Shown: one piece after another, positions 51,980-60,366 of the stretch
How positions within the stretch are numbered: the first letter of the stretch is position 1
Layout of the letters: each line of letters opens with the position of its first letter
Made by a program: the position numbers and the translations under genes
Assembly: GCA_038206395.1 (NCBI GenBank)
Contig: JBBRAX010000041.1
Span: 1 to 64,000, forward strand
Source: JAGSPQ01 sp038206395
GTDB taxonomy: Bacteria; Myxococcota; Myxococcia; Myxococcales; Myxococcaceae
DNA: 64,000 bases
Direction of reading: 5' to 3'
The notes under the pieces: generated by a model
Databases searched by the model: none
Told to the model about the DNA's origin: nothing
The model's input: only the letters and a program-made list of their open reading frames with translations

Positions 51980-53839
51980 ATGCCTGCCAAAAACCCATCG
52001 GTGCGCGTCGAAGACATCGAGCTACAGCTCTGCGAGCCGCGCAACACGGCGTTCACCAGAAAGGGCTGGTTGTGGGAGCTCAAGCTCGACGGCTTCCGCG
52101 CGCTCGCCGTTCGCGATGGGCCCAGCGCGCGCCTCGTCTTCCGCCGGGGCCGCGATGCCGGCGACAAGTTCGTCGAGATCGCCGACGCCGTCGCCGCGCT
52201 GCCCGTCACCGACTTCATCCTCGACGGCGAGCTCGTCATCCAGGACGCCGAAGGCAAACCCATCTTTCAGAAGCTGCTCGAACGGTCGACGCTCACCAGC
52301 GCCCGCGAGATCCGCTTCATGGCCGAGACGTCGCCGGCCGTGTACTTCGCCTTCGACCTGCTGCGACTCGACGGGCGGGACCTTCGCCACCTGCCTCTGC
52401 TCGATCGCAAGGCCCTGCTGCACCAGCTGCTTCCGAAGTCGGGCCGCATTCTTCCCGTCGATCACGTGGAAGAGCAAGGCGAGGCGCTGCTCGAGGCCGT
52501 CCGCGCGAAGCGCCTCGAAGGCATCGTCGGCAAGCGCGCCGATCAGCCGCACCGCCCCGGCCGCGGCCCCGACTGGGTCAAGGTCGCCTTCACCGCCATC
52601 TGCGACTTCGCCGTCGTCGGCTACGCGGAAGCCTTCGGCGCCCTTCACCTCGCTGTCCACGACGGCCAGGGCTTCGTCTACGCCGGCAAAGTCGGTGCCG
52701 GCTTCGGACCCAAACAACAGAAGGCGGTTCGCGCCGAGCTCACCGCCGCGCAGCGCGACACGCCTCCGTGCCGCGGCCCGCTGACCGACGACAAAGACGT
52801 CGTGTGGACAGAGCCGCTTCTCGCGGTCGAGGTTCGCTACAAGAACTGGCCCGCCGGCCTTTCGCCGCGCGAGCCCGTGCTGCTGCGCTTCCGCCCTGAC
52901 AAGCGCCCCGAGGAGTGCGTGCCGCCGGAAGGCGTGGTCGCGGTGTCTGCCGTGCCGCCACCCGTCGTCAGCTTGAGCAACCCCGGAAAGATCTACTTCC
53001 CCGATGAAGGCATCACCAAGAAGGAAGTCTTCGACTACTACCGCGCCGTCTCGCCCTGGCTGCTGCCGTACCTGAAAGATCGCCCGCTGATGATGACGCG
53101 CTACCCCGACGGCATCACCGGGAAGAACTTCTTCCAGAAGGCCCGCCCACCCAAAGGAGCGCCCAGCTGGCTCCGCACCACCCCCGTCCACAACGAGGAA
53201 GAGAACCGCGAGTTCGATCAGGTCGTCTGCGACGACTTGAAGACGCTGGAGTGGGTCGCCAACATGGGCACCTTGCCTCTGCACCTTCGCGCGGGACGCT
53301 TGCCCAAGCTCGACCTCGCCGACTGGTGCGTGATCGACTTCGACCCGAAGCAGGCGCCGTTCGCCCACGTGATTACCCTTGCCGACACGCTGCGGAAGAT
53401 TTGCGAGAAGGCTGGCCTTCCTTCTTTTCCGAAGACCACCGGCTCATCGGGACTTCATGTGATGATTCCGCTGGGCGCCCAGGTGGATCACGGGTTCGCC
53501 GTGCAGTTGGCCGAGATGCTCGCGCAGATGATTGAGACCCAGCACCCCGACATTTCCACCACTGAACGCGTCGTCAGCAAGCGGGGCGATCGCGTCTATC
53601 TGGACTGCTACCAGAACGGGAACAACAAGCTCATCGCTGCGCCCTTCTGCGTCCGCGCGAAGCCTCATGCGCCCGTGTCGATGCCGTTGACCTGGCCCGA
53701 AGTGAAGAAGGGCCTGAGCCCCACCCAGTTCACGATTCACAATGCGATCGCCCGCCTCGAAGCACGCGGCGACCCGATGGCCCCGCTGCTCACCCTGAAA
53801 CCAGCGCTGCAGGAAGCGCTGGGGAGACTGCTCAAGTGA
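51980..53839 (+). CDS. ligD: NHEJ DNA ligase LigD (ligase + polymerase domains)
   Basis: A 619-residue fusion. The N-terminal ATP-dependent ligase domain has the adenylated Lys35 in WELKLDGFRAL and the EGIVGKR motif near residue 178. After about residue 330 comes the primase/polymerase domain (SNPGKIYFPDEGITKKEVFD, MMTRYPDGI, and the metal-site DFDP in WCVIDFDP). The order is LIG-POL, and no phosphoesterase domain is visible at either end, unlike Pseudomonas LigD. The gene is divergent from ku and overlaps the following lipoprotein gene by four bases. Confidence 0.94.
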   Translation: MPAKNPSVRVEDIELQLCEPRNTAFTRKGWLWELKLDGFRALAVRDGPSARLVFRRGRDAGDKFVEIADAVAALPVTDFILDGELVIQDAEGKPIFQKLLERSTLTSAREIRFMAETSPAVYFAFDLLRLDGRDLRHLPLLDRKALLHQLLPKSGRILPVDHVEEQGEALLEAVRAKRLEGIVGKRADQPHRPGRGPDWVKVAFTAICDFAVVGYAEAFGALHLAVHDGQGFVYAGKVGAGFGPKQQKAVRAELTAAQRDTPPCRGPLTDDKDVVWTEPLLAVEVRYKNWPAGLSPREPVLLRFRPDKRPEECVPPEGVVAVSAVPPPVVSLSNPGKIYFPDEGITKKEVFDYYRAVSPWLLPYLKDRPLMMTRYPDGITGKNFFQKARPPKGAPSWLRTTPVHNEEENREFDQVVCDDLKTLEWVANMGTLPLHLRAGRLPKLDLADWCVIDFDPKQAPFAHVITLADTLRKICEKAGLPSFPKTTGSSGLHVMIPLGAQVDHGFAVQLAEMLAQMIETQHPDISTTERVVSKRGDRVYLDCYQNGNNKLIAAPFCVRAKPHAPVSMPLTWPEVKKGLSPTQFTIHNAIARLEARGDPMAPLLTLKPALQEALGRLLK

Positions 53840-54426
53840 TTCGCCCGCTGCTCCTCGCCGCCACCACTGCGCTGCTCGCCTGCGGCCCCATCGACCCGCG
53901 ACCCGACGGAGGCCGCGACGGCGGCGATGGCGGAGCCCCCGACGGTGGCGACGGCGGCATGGGCCTGCCCGTCACCTGCGAGAGCATGATGACCTGGACG
54001 TCGGGAAACGTCGGCGCCGAAGCCATGAACCCCGGCCTCGCCTGCCGCGCCTGCCACCTTGGCCAGAACTTCCAGGGTCAGAACCCCAACCTCGAGTCGA
54101 ACCCGCAATGGGCGATGTTCTTCATGGGCACCGTCTACAGCGACTTCAACCAGGCGAACCTTTGCCGTGCCAAAGGCATCCCCGCCGGCACCGTGGTCGA
54201 GATCCTCGACATGGCCGGCGCCGTGAAGCTGTCACTGCCGGTCGACCCATCGGGCAACTTCCGTTCGACCACCGTCGCAGCGACGGTGCCGCTGCCATAC
54301 CGCGCCCGGGTGAAGGCCAACGGCCAGACCCGCGTCATGGGCGCCGCGCAGATGGATGGCGACTGCAACACCTGCCACACCGAGCAGGGCCGCGAGAATG
54401 CGCCAGGCCGGGTTGTGCTGCCCTGA
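53836..54426 (+). CDS. Haem-motif lipoprotein
   Basis: A 196-residue lipoprotein from GTG (lipobox TALLAC) with an Asp/Gly-rich spacer (DGGRDGGDGGAPDGGDGG at about 24-41). The mature domain holds two CxxCH motifs, CRACH near residue 71 and CNTCH near residue 179, separated by a beta-sandwich-like region (GTVVEILDMAGAVKL, VDPSGNFRSTTVAATVP). It may bind c-type haem or carry disulfides. It lies just before a second DUF1592/DUF1552 pair, whose first member also has a CxxCH. The four-base overlap with ligD is probably positional only. Confidence 0.65.
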   Translation: MIRPLLLAATTALLACGPIDPRPDGGRDGGDGGAPDGGDGGMGLPVTCESMMTWTSGNVGAEAMNPGLACRACHLGQNFQGQNPNLESNPQWAMFFMGTVYSDFNQANLCRAKGIPAGTVVEILDMAGAVKLSLPVDPSGNFRSTTVAATVPLPYRARVKANGQTRVMGAAQMDGDCNTCHTEQGRENAPGRVVLP

Positions 54427-54480
54427 CCCACCCCTGACTTCATTCCCCCCGCGGGTTGGCCTGGTATACGGTGCAAACCC

Positions 54481-56172
54481 ATGCGCCTGGGAATCCGGTG
54501 GTCCGTCGGCCTGCTGCTGCTGGCGGCCTGTGACGCGAAGATCACCACCCCACCGCTGATCGAAGAAGAGGTGCAGAGCACCCCGATCACCGGCCCATGC
54601 AGCAGCGTCAGCCCAACCATCGGGGCGTGGCCGCTGCAGCGCCTCACCTCTGACCAGCTGCAGCGCACCGTCGACGCCATTCTTCACGACACTTCGCACG
54701 CGTACACCGAACGGCTTGGCTCGACCGACGAGGTGCTCAATTCCCGGCTTCGCTACTTCTACGCCGCGTCAGGAAACGCCGTCGTCGCCGAAGGGCTGGT
54801 GCTCGCCGCCGAAGAAGTGGCGGAAGAGGCGATGGCGAACCCGCAGCTGCAAGCGCAGCTCGCCTGCGCCGCCACCGACGCCGCGGGCCAGCGGCTCTGC
54901 GCGAAGACGCTGGTCGAATCCCTCGGACGAAAGCTGTGGCGCCGCGCGCTGGCTCCTTCCGACGTCAACGCGATGCTCGCCGTCTACGACCTCGCGCGCA
55001 GCGGAGGCAGCCACGCCGACGGACTGCAGGGAGCACTTCACGGGTTGCTCGCCGCTCCTGATTTCTTTTTTCTCCAACAGCCCCAAGGCACCAGCGGTGC
55101 CCAGGCGAAGCTGTCGGGCACCGTGCTCGCCGAACGTCTGGCGCTGACCCTCTGGCAGGAAGCGCCCGATGAGACGTTGCTGGCCGCTGCAGAAACGGGA
55201 GCCCTCGACACCGCTGAAGGCTTCGACGCCCAGCTGACCCGGCTGCTCGCCGACCCGAAAGCGAACCGCGCGTTCGCAGACTTCCTCAAGCACTGGCTGT
55301 CGCCCGAGAAGACGAGCTCGATCGACTTCGCGCTGCTCTCGGCGACGCGGCAGCCCGCGCTGTACCCGAAGTTCGCGGCGCCTTCCCCCACCTCGGCCGG
55401 CGACGGCGTCGCCTTCACCCGCGCCCTCGACACCTACCTCGAGCAGAACGCGATCGTCCGCACCAGCACGCTTGCCGATTTGCTGCTCGCCGATCAGCTC
55501 GTCGTGAACGAGGCCGTCGCGCGGAACCTGAACTTGCCGCTTCCCGCCGCGGGCACGACCGACGTTCGGGTCAGCGACCACGCCCGCCGCCGCGGAGTGC
55601 TCGGCCAACCCGCGCTGCTCACTGCCTTTGGCCGCTTCGAAGCCTCCGACCCCGTGCACCGCGGCGTGATGCTGCTGCGCCAGATGATGTGCCGGCCGCT
55701 GAACCCGCCCGACATGATGGTCAACACGACGCTGCCCGAGGCGACGCAGTTCAAGACCACGCGCGATCGCTTCGTCACGGCGACCAAAGACGCGGCCTGT
55801 GCGGGCTGTCACGCGCAGATCAACCCGCTGGGCTTTTCGTTCGAGAACTTCGACGCCGTCGGCGCCTTTCGCGATCAAGAGGCCGGTAACCCCGTCGACG
55901 CCACCGCGACGCTGCCGATTCTCAAGAACGGCGTTCGCGCCCAGGTCGACGGGCTCGCTCAGTTGTCTGCGGTGCTCGCCGCCGACCCCGAAGTGCGCGC
56001 CTGCCTCGGCAGGCAGTTCGCCGCCTGGGCCCTGCGCCGGGGCCTCACCGACGGCGAGTACTGCTCGGTGTCGAAGCACACGCTGACCTTCGCCGAAGGC
56101 CCCGGAGCGTTCGTCGATCTCGTCCGCGGCGTCCTCACCAGCACCTCATTCATCCAGCCCCAGCTGCCGTAA
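54481..56172 (+). CDS. DUF1592/DUF1588/DUF1585 lipoprotein (second copy)
   Basis: A 563-residue lipoprotein (lipobox LLLAAC) and paralogue of the 687-residue protein at 36207-38270. Domain order is similar but the N-terminal DUF1587 part is reduced (WPLQRLTSDQLQRTVDAIL) and the carbohydrate-binding insert is absent. DUF1595 (LGRKLWRRALAPSDV), DUF1592 (LLAAPDFFFLQQPQG), DUF1588 with CxxCH (CAGCHAQINPLGFSFENFD) and the C-terminal DUF1585 region remain. A DUF1552 partner follows after ten bases. Confidence 0.8.
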   Translation: MRLGIRWSVGLLLLAACDAKITTPPLIEEEVQSTPITGPCSSVSPTIGAWPLQRLTSDQLQRTVDAILHDTSHAYTERLGSTDEVLNSRLRYFYAASGNAVVAEGLVLAAEEVAEEAMANPQLQAQLACAATDAAGQRLCAKTLVESLGRKLWRRALAPSDVNAMLAVYDLARSGGSHADGLQGALHGLLAAPDFFFLQQPQGTSGAQAKLSGTVLAERLALTLWQEAPDETLLAAAETGALDTAEGFDAQLTRLLADPKANRAFADFLKHWLSPEKTSSIDFALLSATRQPALYPKFAAPSPTSAGDGVAFTRALDTYLEQNAIVRTSTLADLLLADQLVVNEAVARNLNLPLPAAGTTDVRVSDHARRRGVLGQPALLTAFGRFEASDPVHRGVMLLRQMMCRPLNPPDMMVNTTLPEATQFKTTRDRFVTATKDAACAGCHAQINPLGFSFENFDAVGAFRDQEAGNPVDATATLPILKNGVRAQVDGLAQLSAVLAADPEVRACLGRQFAAWALRRGLTDGEYCSVSKHTLTFAEGPGAFVDLVRGVLTSTSFIQPQLP

Positions 56173-56182
56173 GGAACATCGA

Positions 56183-57769
56183 ATGCGCGCCCATTTCGAT
56201 CGCCGGCTCCTGCTGAAAGCTGCGCTGTCTGCGCCGCTGCTCAAGACGTTGATTCCGAACCTGGCGTACGGGCAGGTGGCGGCTGCGCCGAAGCGCATCG
56301 TCTTCTGGTTCCAGCCAGGCGGCGTGTGCCACGCGCACTACCACGTGGCTCCCGGCAGCACCGAGACCAGCTGGTCGTACGACGCCGCTGGCGACAAGCA
56401 CACGCTGCTGCCGCTGGTCCCCTTCAAGAGCCGCACGGTGCACTTCGACTCGGACGAGCGGGTCGCGAACCTCTCCAAGCCCGACTCGGATTGGACGAAG
56501 CTGACCGACGGCGAGAAGCTGCCCTTCGGCCTCACCGACCTCGCCGGCTGCGTGGGTCCCGACGTCGACAAGCCGCCCGACGCAATGGGCCGCCCCACCC
56601 GAGAGCTCACGATCGGCCACCAGTGCCCGGTGTCGCTGCTCACTGGCCGGTTTCCGAAGAAGCTGCCGTTGGCCGAACGCATTGGCGAGGCGGTGTGGGA
56701 TCCGCAGGGTGAGTCGATCGACGTCGCCATCGGCAAGGCGATCGGCAAGGGCTCGGTGCAGCTGGGCGTGAACGCACAGGGCCCGCAGTACAACCTCAGC
56801 TTCAAGAACAATGGCGAGCGGGTGCCGATCGTGGACGACCCGCGCCAGTCTTTCGATCGCCTCTTCACCGGCATTCCCGCGGTGCCCGGCGTCGACCCCG
56901 CGCGCGTCGCGCTGGAAAAGAAGATGAAGCGCCGCGAGGCCGTGTTCGAGGCCGCCTACGCCCAGTACCAGCAGCTGAAGCCGTCGCTGGTGTCACCCGA
57001 CCAGGCGCGGCTGCAGCAGCACTTCGACGCGTACAAAGAGATTCAAGACCGCCTCACCCAGCTTCCAGGCGCCGGCGGTACGAACTGCCACAGCCCGGCG
57101 AAGCCGCCCGCGGTGATGAACCTCAACGACCCGATGACGATGCCTCAGCGCGGGAAGATGATGATCGACCAGACCGTGCTGGCGATGGCGTGCGACGTCA
57201 GCCGCGTCTTCAACCTCTCGTGGACCTTTGCTGCCACGAACCAGGTCTTCAGCTTCCTGCCTGGCTTCGGGATGCCCGACGCCTTCGTGCCGGTGCCCGA
57301 CGGCCACCACCCGCTGAGCCACGACTCGTACGGCGCTGGCTTCAAGGTCGTCACCCCCACCAACCAGGCGGCCTTTGAGAAGAAGCGGCGCATCGAACGC
57401 TGGTACGCCGAGCAGCTGGCGTACTTCCTCAGCCAGCTCGACGCGGTGAAGGAAGCCGACGGCGGCTCGATGCTCGACAACACCATCGTCGTCGTCGTGA
57501 ACGAGATGTCGCACTCGGGTGCGCACAACAACTCGAACATGCCGATTCGCCTGTACGGGAATGCCCGCGGCGCCTTCCCCACCGGCCGGTACCTCGCGCT
57601 GCCGCAGACGCCGCTGAACAACCTCTGGGTGTCGCTTGCCAACGCGATGGGGGTGCCGATCACCGCGTTCGGTGAGCCGCGGTTCGACTACCAGTACGTG
57701 GGCGCGTCGACGAAGTGGCAGTGGACGGCGGTGAAGACGCTGATGACGGGGCGGCTGCAGCAGCTGTAG
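56183..57769 (+). CDS. DUF1552 secreted protein (second copy)
   Basis: A 528-residue DUF1552 family protein, about 80 residues longer than the first copy at 34867. The N terminus FDRRLLLKAALSAPLLKTLI is a twin-arginine-like export signal with a weak motif. Its conserved block reads DGHHPLSHDSYGAG, so the last His of the family HHxxSHH is Asp here, a possible change at a metal site. An amidst-helix region follows (AYAQYQQLKPSLVSPDQARL). It ends 4 bases from the convergent gene. Function unknown. Confidence 0.82.
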   Translation: MRAHFDRRLLLKAALSAPLLKTLIPNLAYGQVAAAPKRIVFWFQPGGVCHAHYHVAPGSTETSWSYDAAGDKHTLLPLVPFKSRTVHFDSDERVANLSKPDSDWTKLTDGEKLPFGLTDLAGCVGPDVDKPPDAMGRPTRELTIGHQCPVSLLTGRFPKKLPLAERIGEAVWDPQGESIDVAIGKAIGKGSVQLGVNAQGPQYNLSFKNNGERVPIVDDPRQSFDRLFTGIPAVPGVDPARVALEKKMKRREAVFEAAYAQYQQLKPSLVSPDQARLQQHFDAYKEIQDRLTQLPGAGGTNCHSPAKPPAVMNLNDPMTMPQRGKMMIDQTVLAMACDVSRVFNLSWTFAATNQVFSFLPGFGMPDAFVPVPDGHHPLSHDSYGAGFKVVTPTNQAAFEKKRRIERWYAEQLAYFLSQLDAVKEADGGSMLDNTIVVVVNEMSHSGAHNNSNMPIRLYGNARGAFPTGRYLALPQTPLNNLWVSLANAMGVPITAFGEPRFDYQYVGASTKWQWTAVKTLMTGRLQQL

Positions 57770-57772
57770 CCG

Positions 57773-59110
57773 TCAGCGCGAGGCCCGGCGTTCCAGCACG
57801 ATCGGCTCTGTCATCGGGGCCGGCAGAATCCACTTCTTCGCGATCAGCCCGTCGCGCTCGCGCATCAAGTCGACCGTGGGGTCGAGAAACACCTGCGCCG
57901 GCCGGCCATTCAACGAGACGACCGCATCGGCGTGAACCTCGACGTCGCCTTCGCCCTTCGCGCGCCACACCTCGCCGATGTGGTGCGCGAGCTGAAGAAT
58001 GAGGTCGGGCTGCACGGCCATTTCACGTTCCTGCACGCGGGTCAGGTACTGGCCGGGCGACACGTGCCACTCGCGCCCGGTCTTGGGCGAACGCACCACG
58101 AAGGTGACTGAGCCGTTCTTCTCTCGGGTCATCACTCGCCACGAGAAGCGCATTCCCTGCTCGTGCCACGAGACGTCGCCGCCGTAGAGGTGGGTTCGCA
58201 GCGGCACCGCGAGTTGCACCGCGCACCAGGCGACGACGATGACGACTGCCCACCGCGGCGCCGACGCCTTTGCTGCCTCGGGAACCACGAACGCCGCCCG
58301 GCGGAACAGTTTTCGCGGCCAGGACGAATCGAAGAACACCAGGGCCGAGGTGACCATGATGATCGGGAACATGCCGATCGGGAACAGCAGCCAGGTCACT
58401 GCGTGGAAGCCGACCACCACCACGAACGCCACCGCGCGGGTCCGCTTCCAGATCAGGAAGAGAGGCACCGTCGAGTCGAAGAGAAAGCCGCCCCACGCCG
58501 CCGCGAAGGCCACCGCGCGAACGTCGAGCAGGTGTTCCATGCCCGGCAGCGCCGAGCGCGCCGTGAGCCAGATGCTCAGCGGCTGCGCGTGAAGCAGCCA
58601 GTCTGAGTTCAGCTTCGCGAGCCCCGCGAACACGTAGACAGTGCCGACCTGGAACCGCAGCAGCCAGGTGCACCACGCCGGAAACGCCTCGAGCCTCAGC
58701 GCCGGCTGGCGCCAGACATCCAACGAGAAGGCCGCGTTCAACGGCATGAAGGCCATCAGCAGCGCGAGCAGGCTGACCAGGTAGTAGTGGTTCAGATAGT
58801 TCGAGACGTCGATCAGCTGAAGCCACGAGAACACGACGAACAGCGCGGCGATCGCGACCCGGTAGAACAGCCCTGCCGCGACGGCGAGACCGAGGAGGCC
58901 CAACAGAACGAAGAGACCCTTCACTCCGTCTTGCGACAGCTGCGGCACCCAGCCGAAGCCCCAGTAGGTGAACCGGTAGGGCGCGAAGAGCTCGTGGGTC
59001 CAGCCGTACGCGAGGAAGCGCACGGACGAGACGGTGACCAGCAGCCCGAAGACGACCCGGAAGGCGACGAGCGCGGCCGGATCTTTGGGGGCCAGCCCCT
59101 GCTCAGTCAT
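57773..59110 (-). CDS. Vitamin K-dependent gamma-carboxylase-like HTTM membrane protein
   Basis: A 445-residue protein of the bacterial gamma-carboxylase/HTTM family. Several membrane helices occupy residues 1-300. Diagnostic stretches are YLNHYYLVSLLALLMAFMPL at 105-124, followed by NAAFSLDVWRQ, and FAGLAKLNSDWLL at 161-173, where Lys166 aligns with the catalytic-base Lys218 region of the human enzyme. The C-terminal soluble domain includes SPGQYLTRVQ and VSLNGRPAQVFLDPTVDL, also found in bacterial homologues. It overlaps the imelysin gene by eight bases. Whether it carboxylates glutamate is unknown. Confidence 0.85.
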   Translation of the reverse strand: MTEQGLAPKDPAALVAFRVVFGLLVTVSSVRFLAYGWTHELFAPYRFTYWGFGWVPQLSQDGVKGLFVLLGLLGLAVAAGLFYRVAIAALFVVFSWLQLIDVSNYLNHYYLVSLLALLMAFMPLNAAFSLDVWRQPALRLEAFPAWCTWLLRFQVGTVYVFAGLAKLNSDWLLHAQPLSIWLTARSALPGMEHLLDVRAVAFAAAWGGFLFDSTVPLFLIWKRTRAVAFVVVVGFHAVTWLLFPIGMFPIIMVTSALVFFDSSWPRKLFRRAAFVVPEAAKASAPRWAVVIVVAWCAVQLAVPLRTHLYGGDVSWHEQGMRFSWRVMTREKNGSVTFVVRSPKTGREWHVSPGQYLTRVQEREMAVQPDLILQLAHHIGEVWRAKGEGDVEVHADAVVSLNGRPAQVFLDPTVDLMRERDGLIAKKWILPAPMTEPIVLERRASR

Positions 59111-60263
59111 TGTCGCCCTCGAGCGAGTTCGGAATCTCGAGGTCGAGGACGCTGGGGATCTCGGTCTTGAGGATGTCGCTCATCGCCTTGATCGCGTCGT
59201 ACAACGCGCGCACGGAAGCGGGGTCTACGGTGAGCGCCGGGTTGAGGTCCGGCTCTTCGATCGCCGTCAGCGCCTCCTCGGCCTTCACGGTCGCGGCGAC
59301 CATGCGCGTCGACAGCGCTTCGGCGCCGACGGAGATCAGCAAGTCGTCGAAGCCAGGGCCCTGGTGGTTCGGACCACAGCCTTCGAAGATCCGGCGGAAC
59401 CCCTCGAGGTTCGCCTTCACGTTCGCCTTCGAGCGCGCGGCGTACTGCGACTCGAGCAGCTCGAGACAGGGTGGGGTGGTGCAATCTCGAAGGCCGAGGG
59501 GGCGCGACAGCTTCACGTCTTTCACGTCGTGCTCGACGTAGAAGAGCGCGTTGCTCATCGCGTTGATCGCCGCCAGCTGCGTCTTATAGACGGCGTTCGA
59601 CGGGCCGGCGGTGGTCAGCGTCTCTTGAAAACCGCCTTCCCACTTCTGCACCAGCCCGTCGGCGCGCAGGCGCACGTCGGTGGCCGCCGCAGCGGCGTAC
59701 GCCCAGCGCCGCGCTTCGCGATCGGCTGGAGTCAGCGCTGCCCAGGTGCCGCCGCTGACAATCGGCGAGCCCGCCGGGCACGCCGTCGCGGCGCCTTCGT
59801 AGAACAGCAGGTACTCGATCGCCGCCAGGCCGCGCCGGTTGATTAGCTGCACCGCGATGTCCGTCTCGTAGCCCTTCGACACCAGCGTCTCTTCCATCGC
59901 GCAGCGGCTCGTCAGCGGCCACGAGTAGATCTGATCGCGAATGTCGCCGCCGCCCAGGTTCGCCGACGACGACGCAGGGCCGACCTGCATCACCTCGTCG
60001 ATCTGCCAGGCATCCATCGCCGCGTGAAACGCCGTCCGGGCGTTCTCGAAAGACCGAGGCGTCGCCTTCAGCGCCCTCTCGAGCGCCACGGCAGTCGTCT
60101 GAAACGCCTTCGCCTGCGACAGCACGCAGGCTCCGCCGGCCGTGAGCACCTGGCTTCGGTTCATCGCTGTCCCACCGTCGTCGACCCCCGCATCTGCCCC
60201 CGGCTTTTGTGCTGGGCAGCCCACCAGCGCGGCGAGCACGAGCAAAGGAACCGATTGACGCAC
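59103..60263 (-). CDS. Imelysin-like (M75) iron-regulated lipoprotein
   Basis: A 386-residue lipoprotein (lipobox LAALVGC). I chose GTG 60263 because the ATG at 60296 lies within a Fur-like palindrome and would add residues with no signal-peptide character. The imelysin fold is two four-helix bundles; the conserved first motif here is RRGLAAIEYLLF, in which the His of the family GxHxxE is Ala. MSNALFYVEHDVKDVKLSRP and the LGLRDCTTPPCLELLESQYA region are also typical. The family takes part in iron uptake or regulation. Followed in the same transcript by the carboxylase-like gene. Confidence 0.82.
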   Translation of the reverse strand: MRQSVPLLVLAALVGCPAQKPGADAGVDDGGTAMNRSQVLTAGGACVLSQAKAFQTTAVALERALKATPRSFENARTAFHAAMDAWQIDEVMQVGPASSSANLGGGDIRDQIYSWPLTSRCAMEETLVSKGYETDIAVQLINRRGLAAIEYLLFYEGAATACPAGSPIVSGGTWAALTPADREARRWAYAAAAATDVRLRADGLVQKWEGGFQETLTTAGPSNAVYKTQLAAINAMSNALFYVEHDVKDVKLSRPLGLRDCTTPPCLELLESQYAARSKANVKANLEGFRRIFEGCGPNHQGPGFDDLLISVGAEALSTRMVAATVKAEEALTAIEEPDLNPALTVDPASVRALYDAIKAMSDILKTEIPSVLDLEIPNSLEGDND

Positions 60264-60284
60264 GGCGGTGATTGTGATTTTGAT
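60255..60284 (+). promoter_or_regulatory. Candidate promoter for the plus-strand iron-locus genes
   Basis: TTGACG (60255-60260) and TTTGAT (60279-60284, four of six matches) are separated by 18 bases. The -10 falls inside the Fur-like palindrome, so a bound repressor would block it. Confidence 0.4.
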
Positions 60285-60295
60285 AATCAAAGTCA
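60275..60295. promoter_or_regulatory. Fur-box-like operator
   Basis: A 21-bp palindrome centred on A60285: left half TGATTTTGAT, right half ATCAAAGTCA. Nine of ten positions in each half are complementary to the other half. It fits the Fur consensus of interleaved GATAAT-type repeats. It lies between the divergent imelysin and delta-60-repeat/TonB-receptor genes and could control both directions. Confidence 0.65.
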
Positions 60296-60366
60296 TTTAG
60301 GGTTTCATCATGCTTCGCCAGGTGCAGAACGACAAGGCGGACTCAACGAATTCAAGGATGGGGAAA

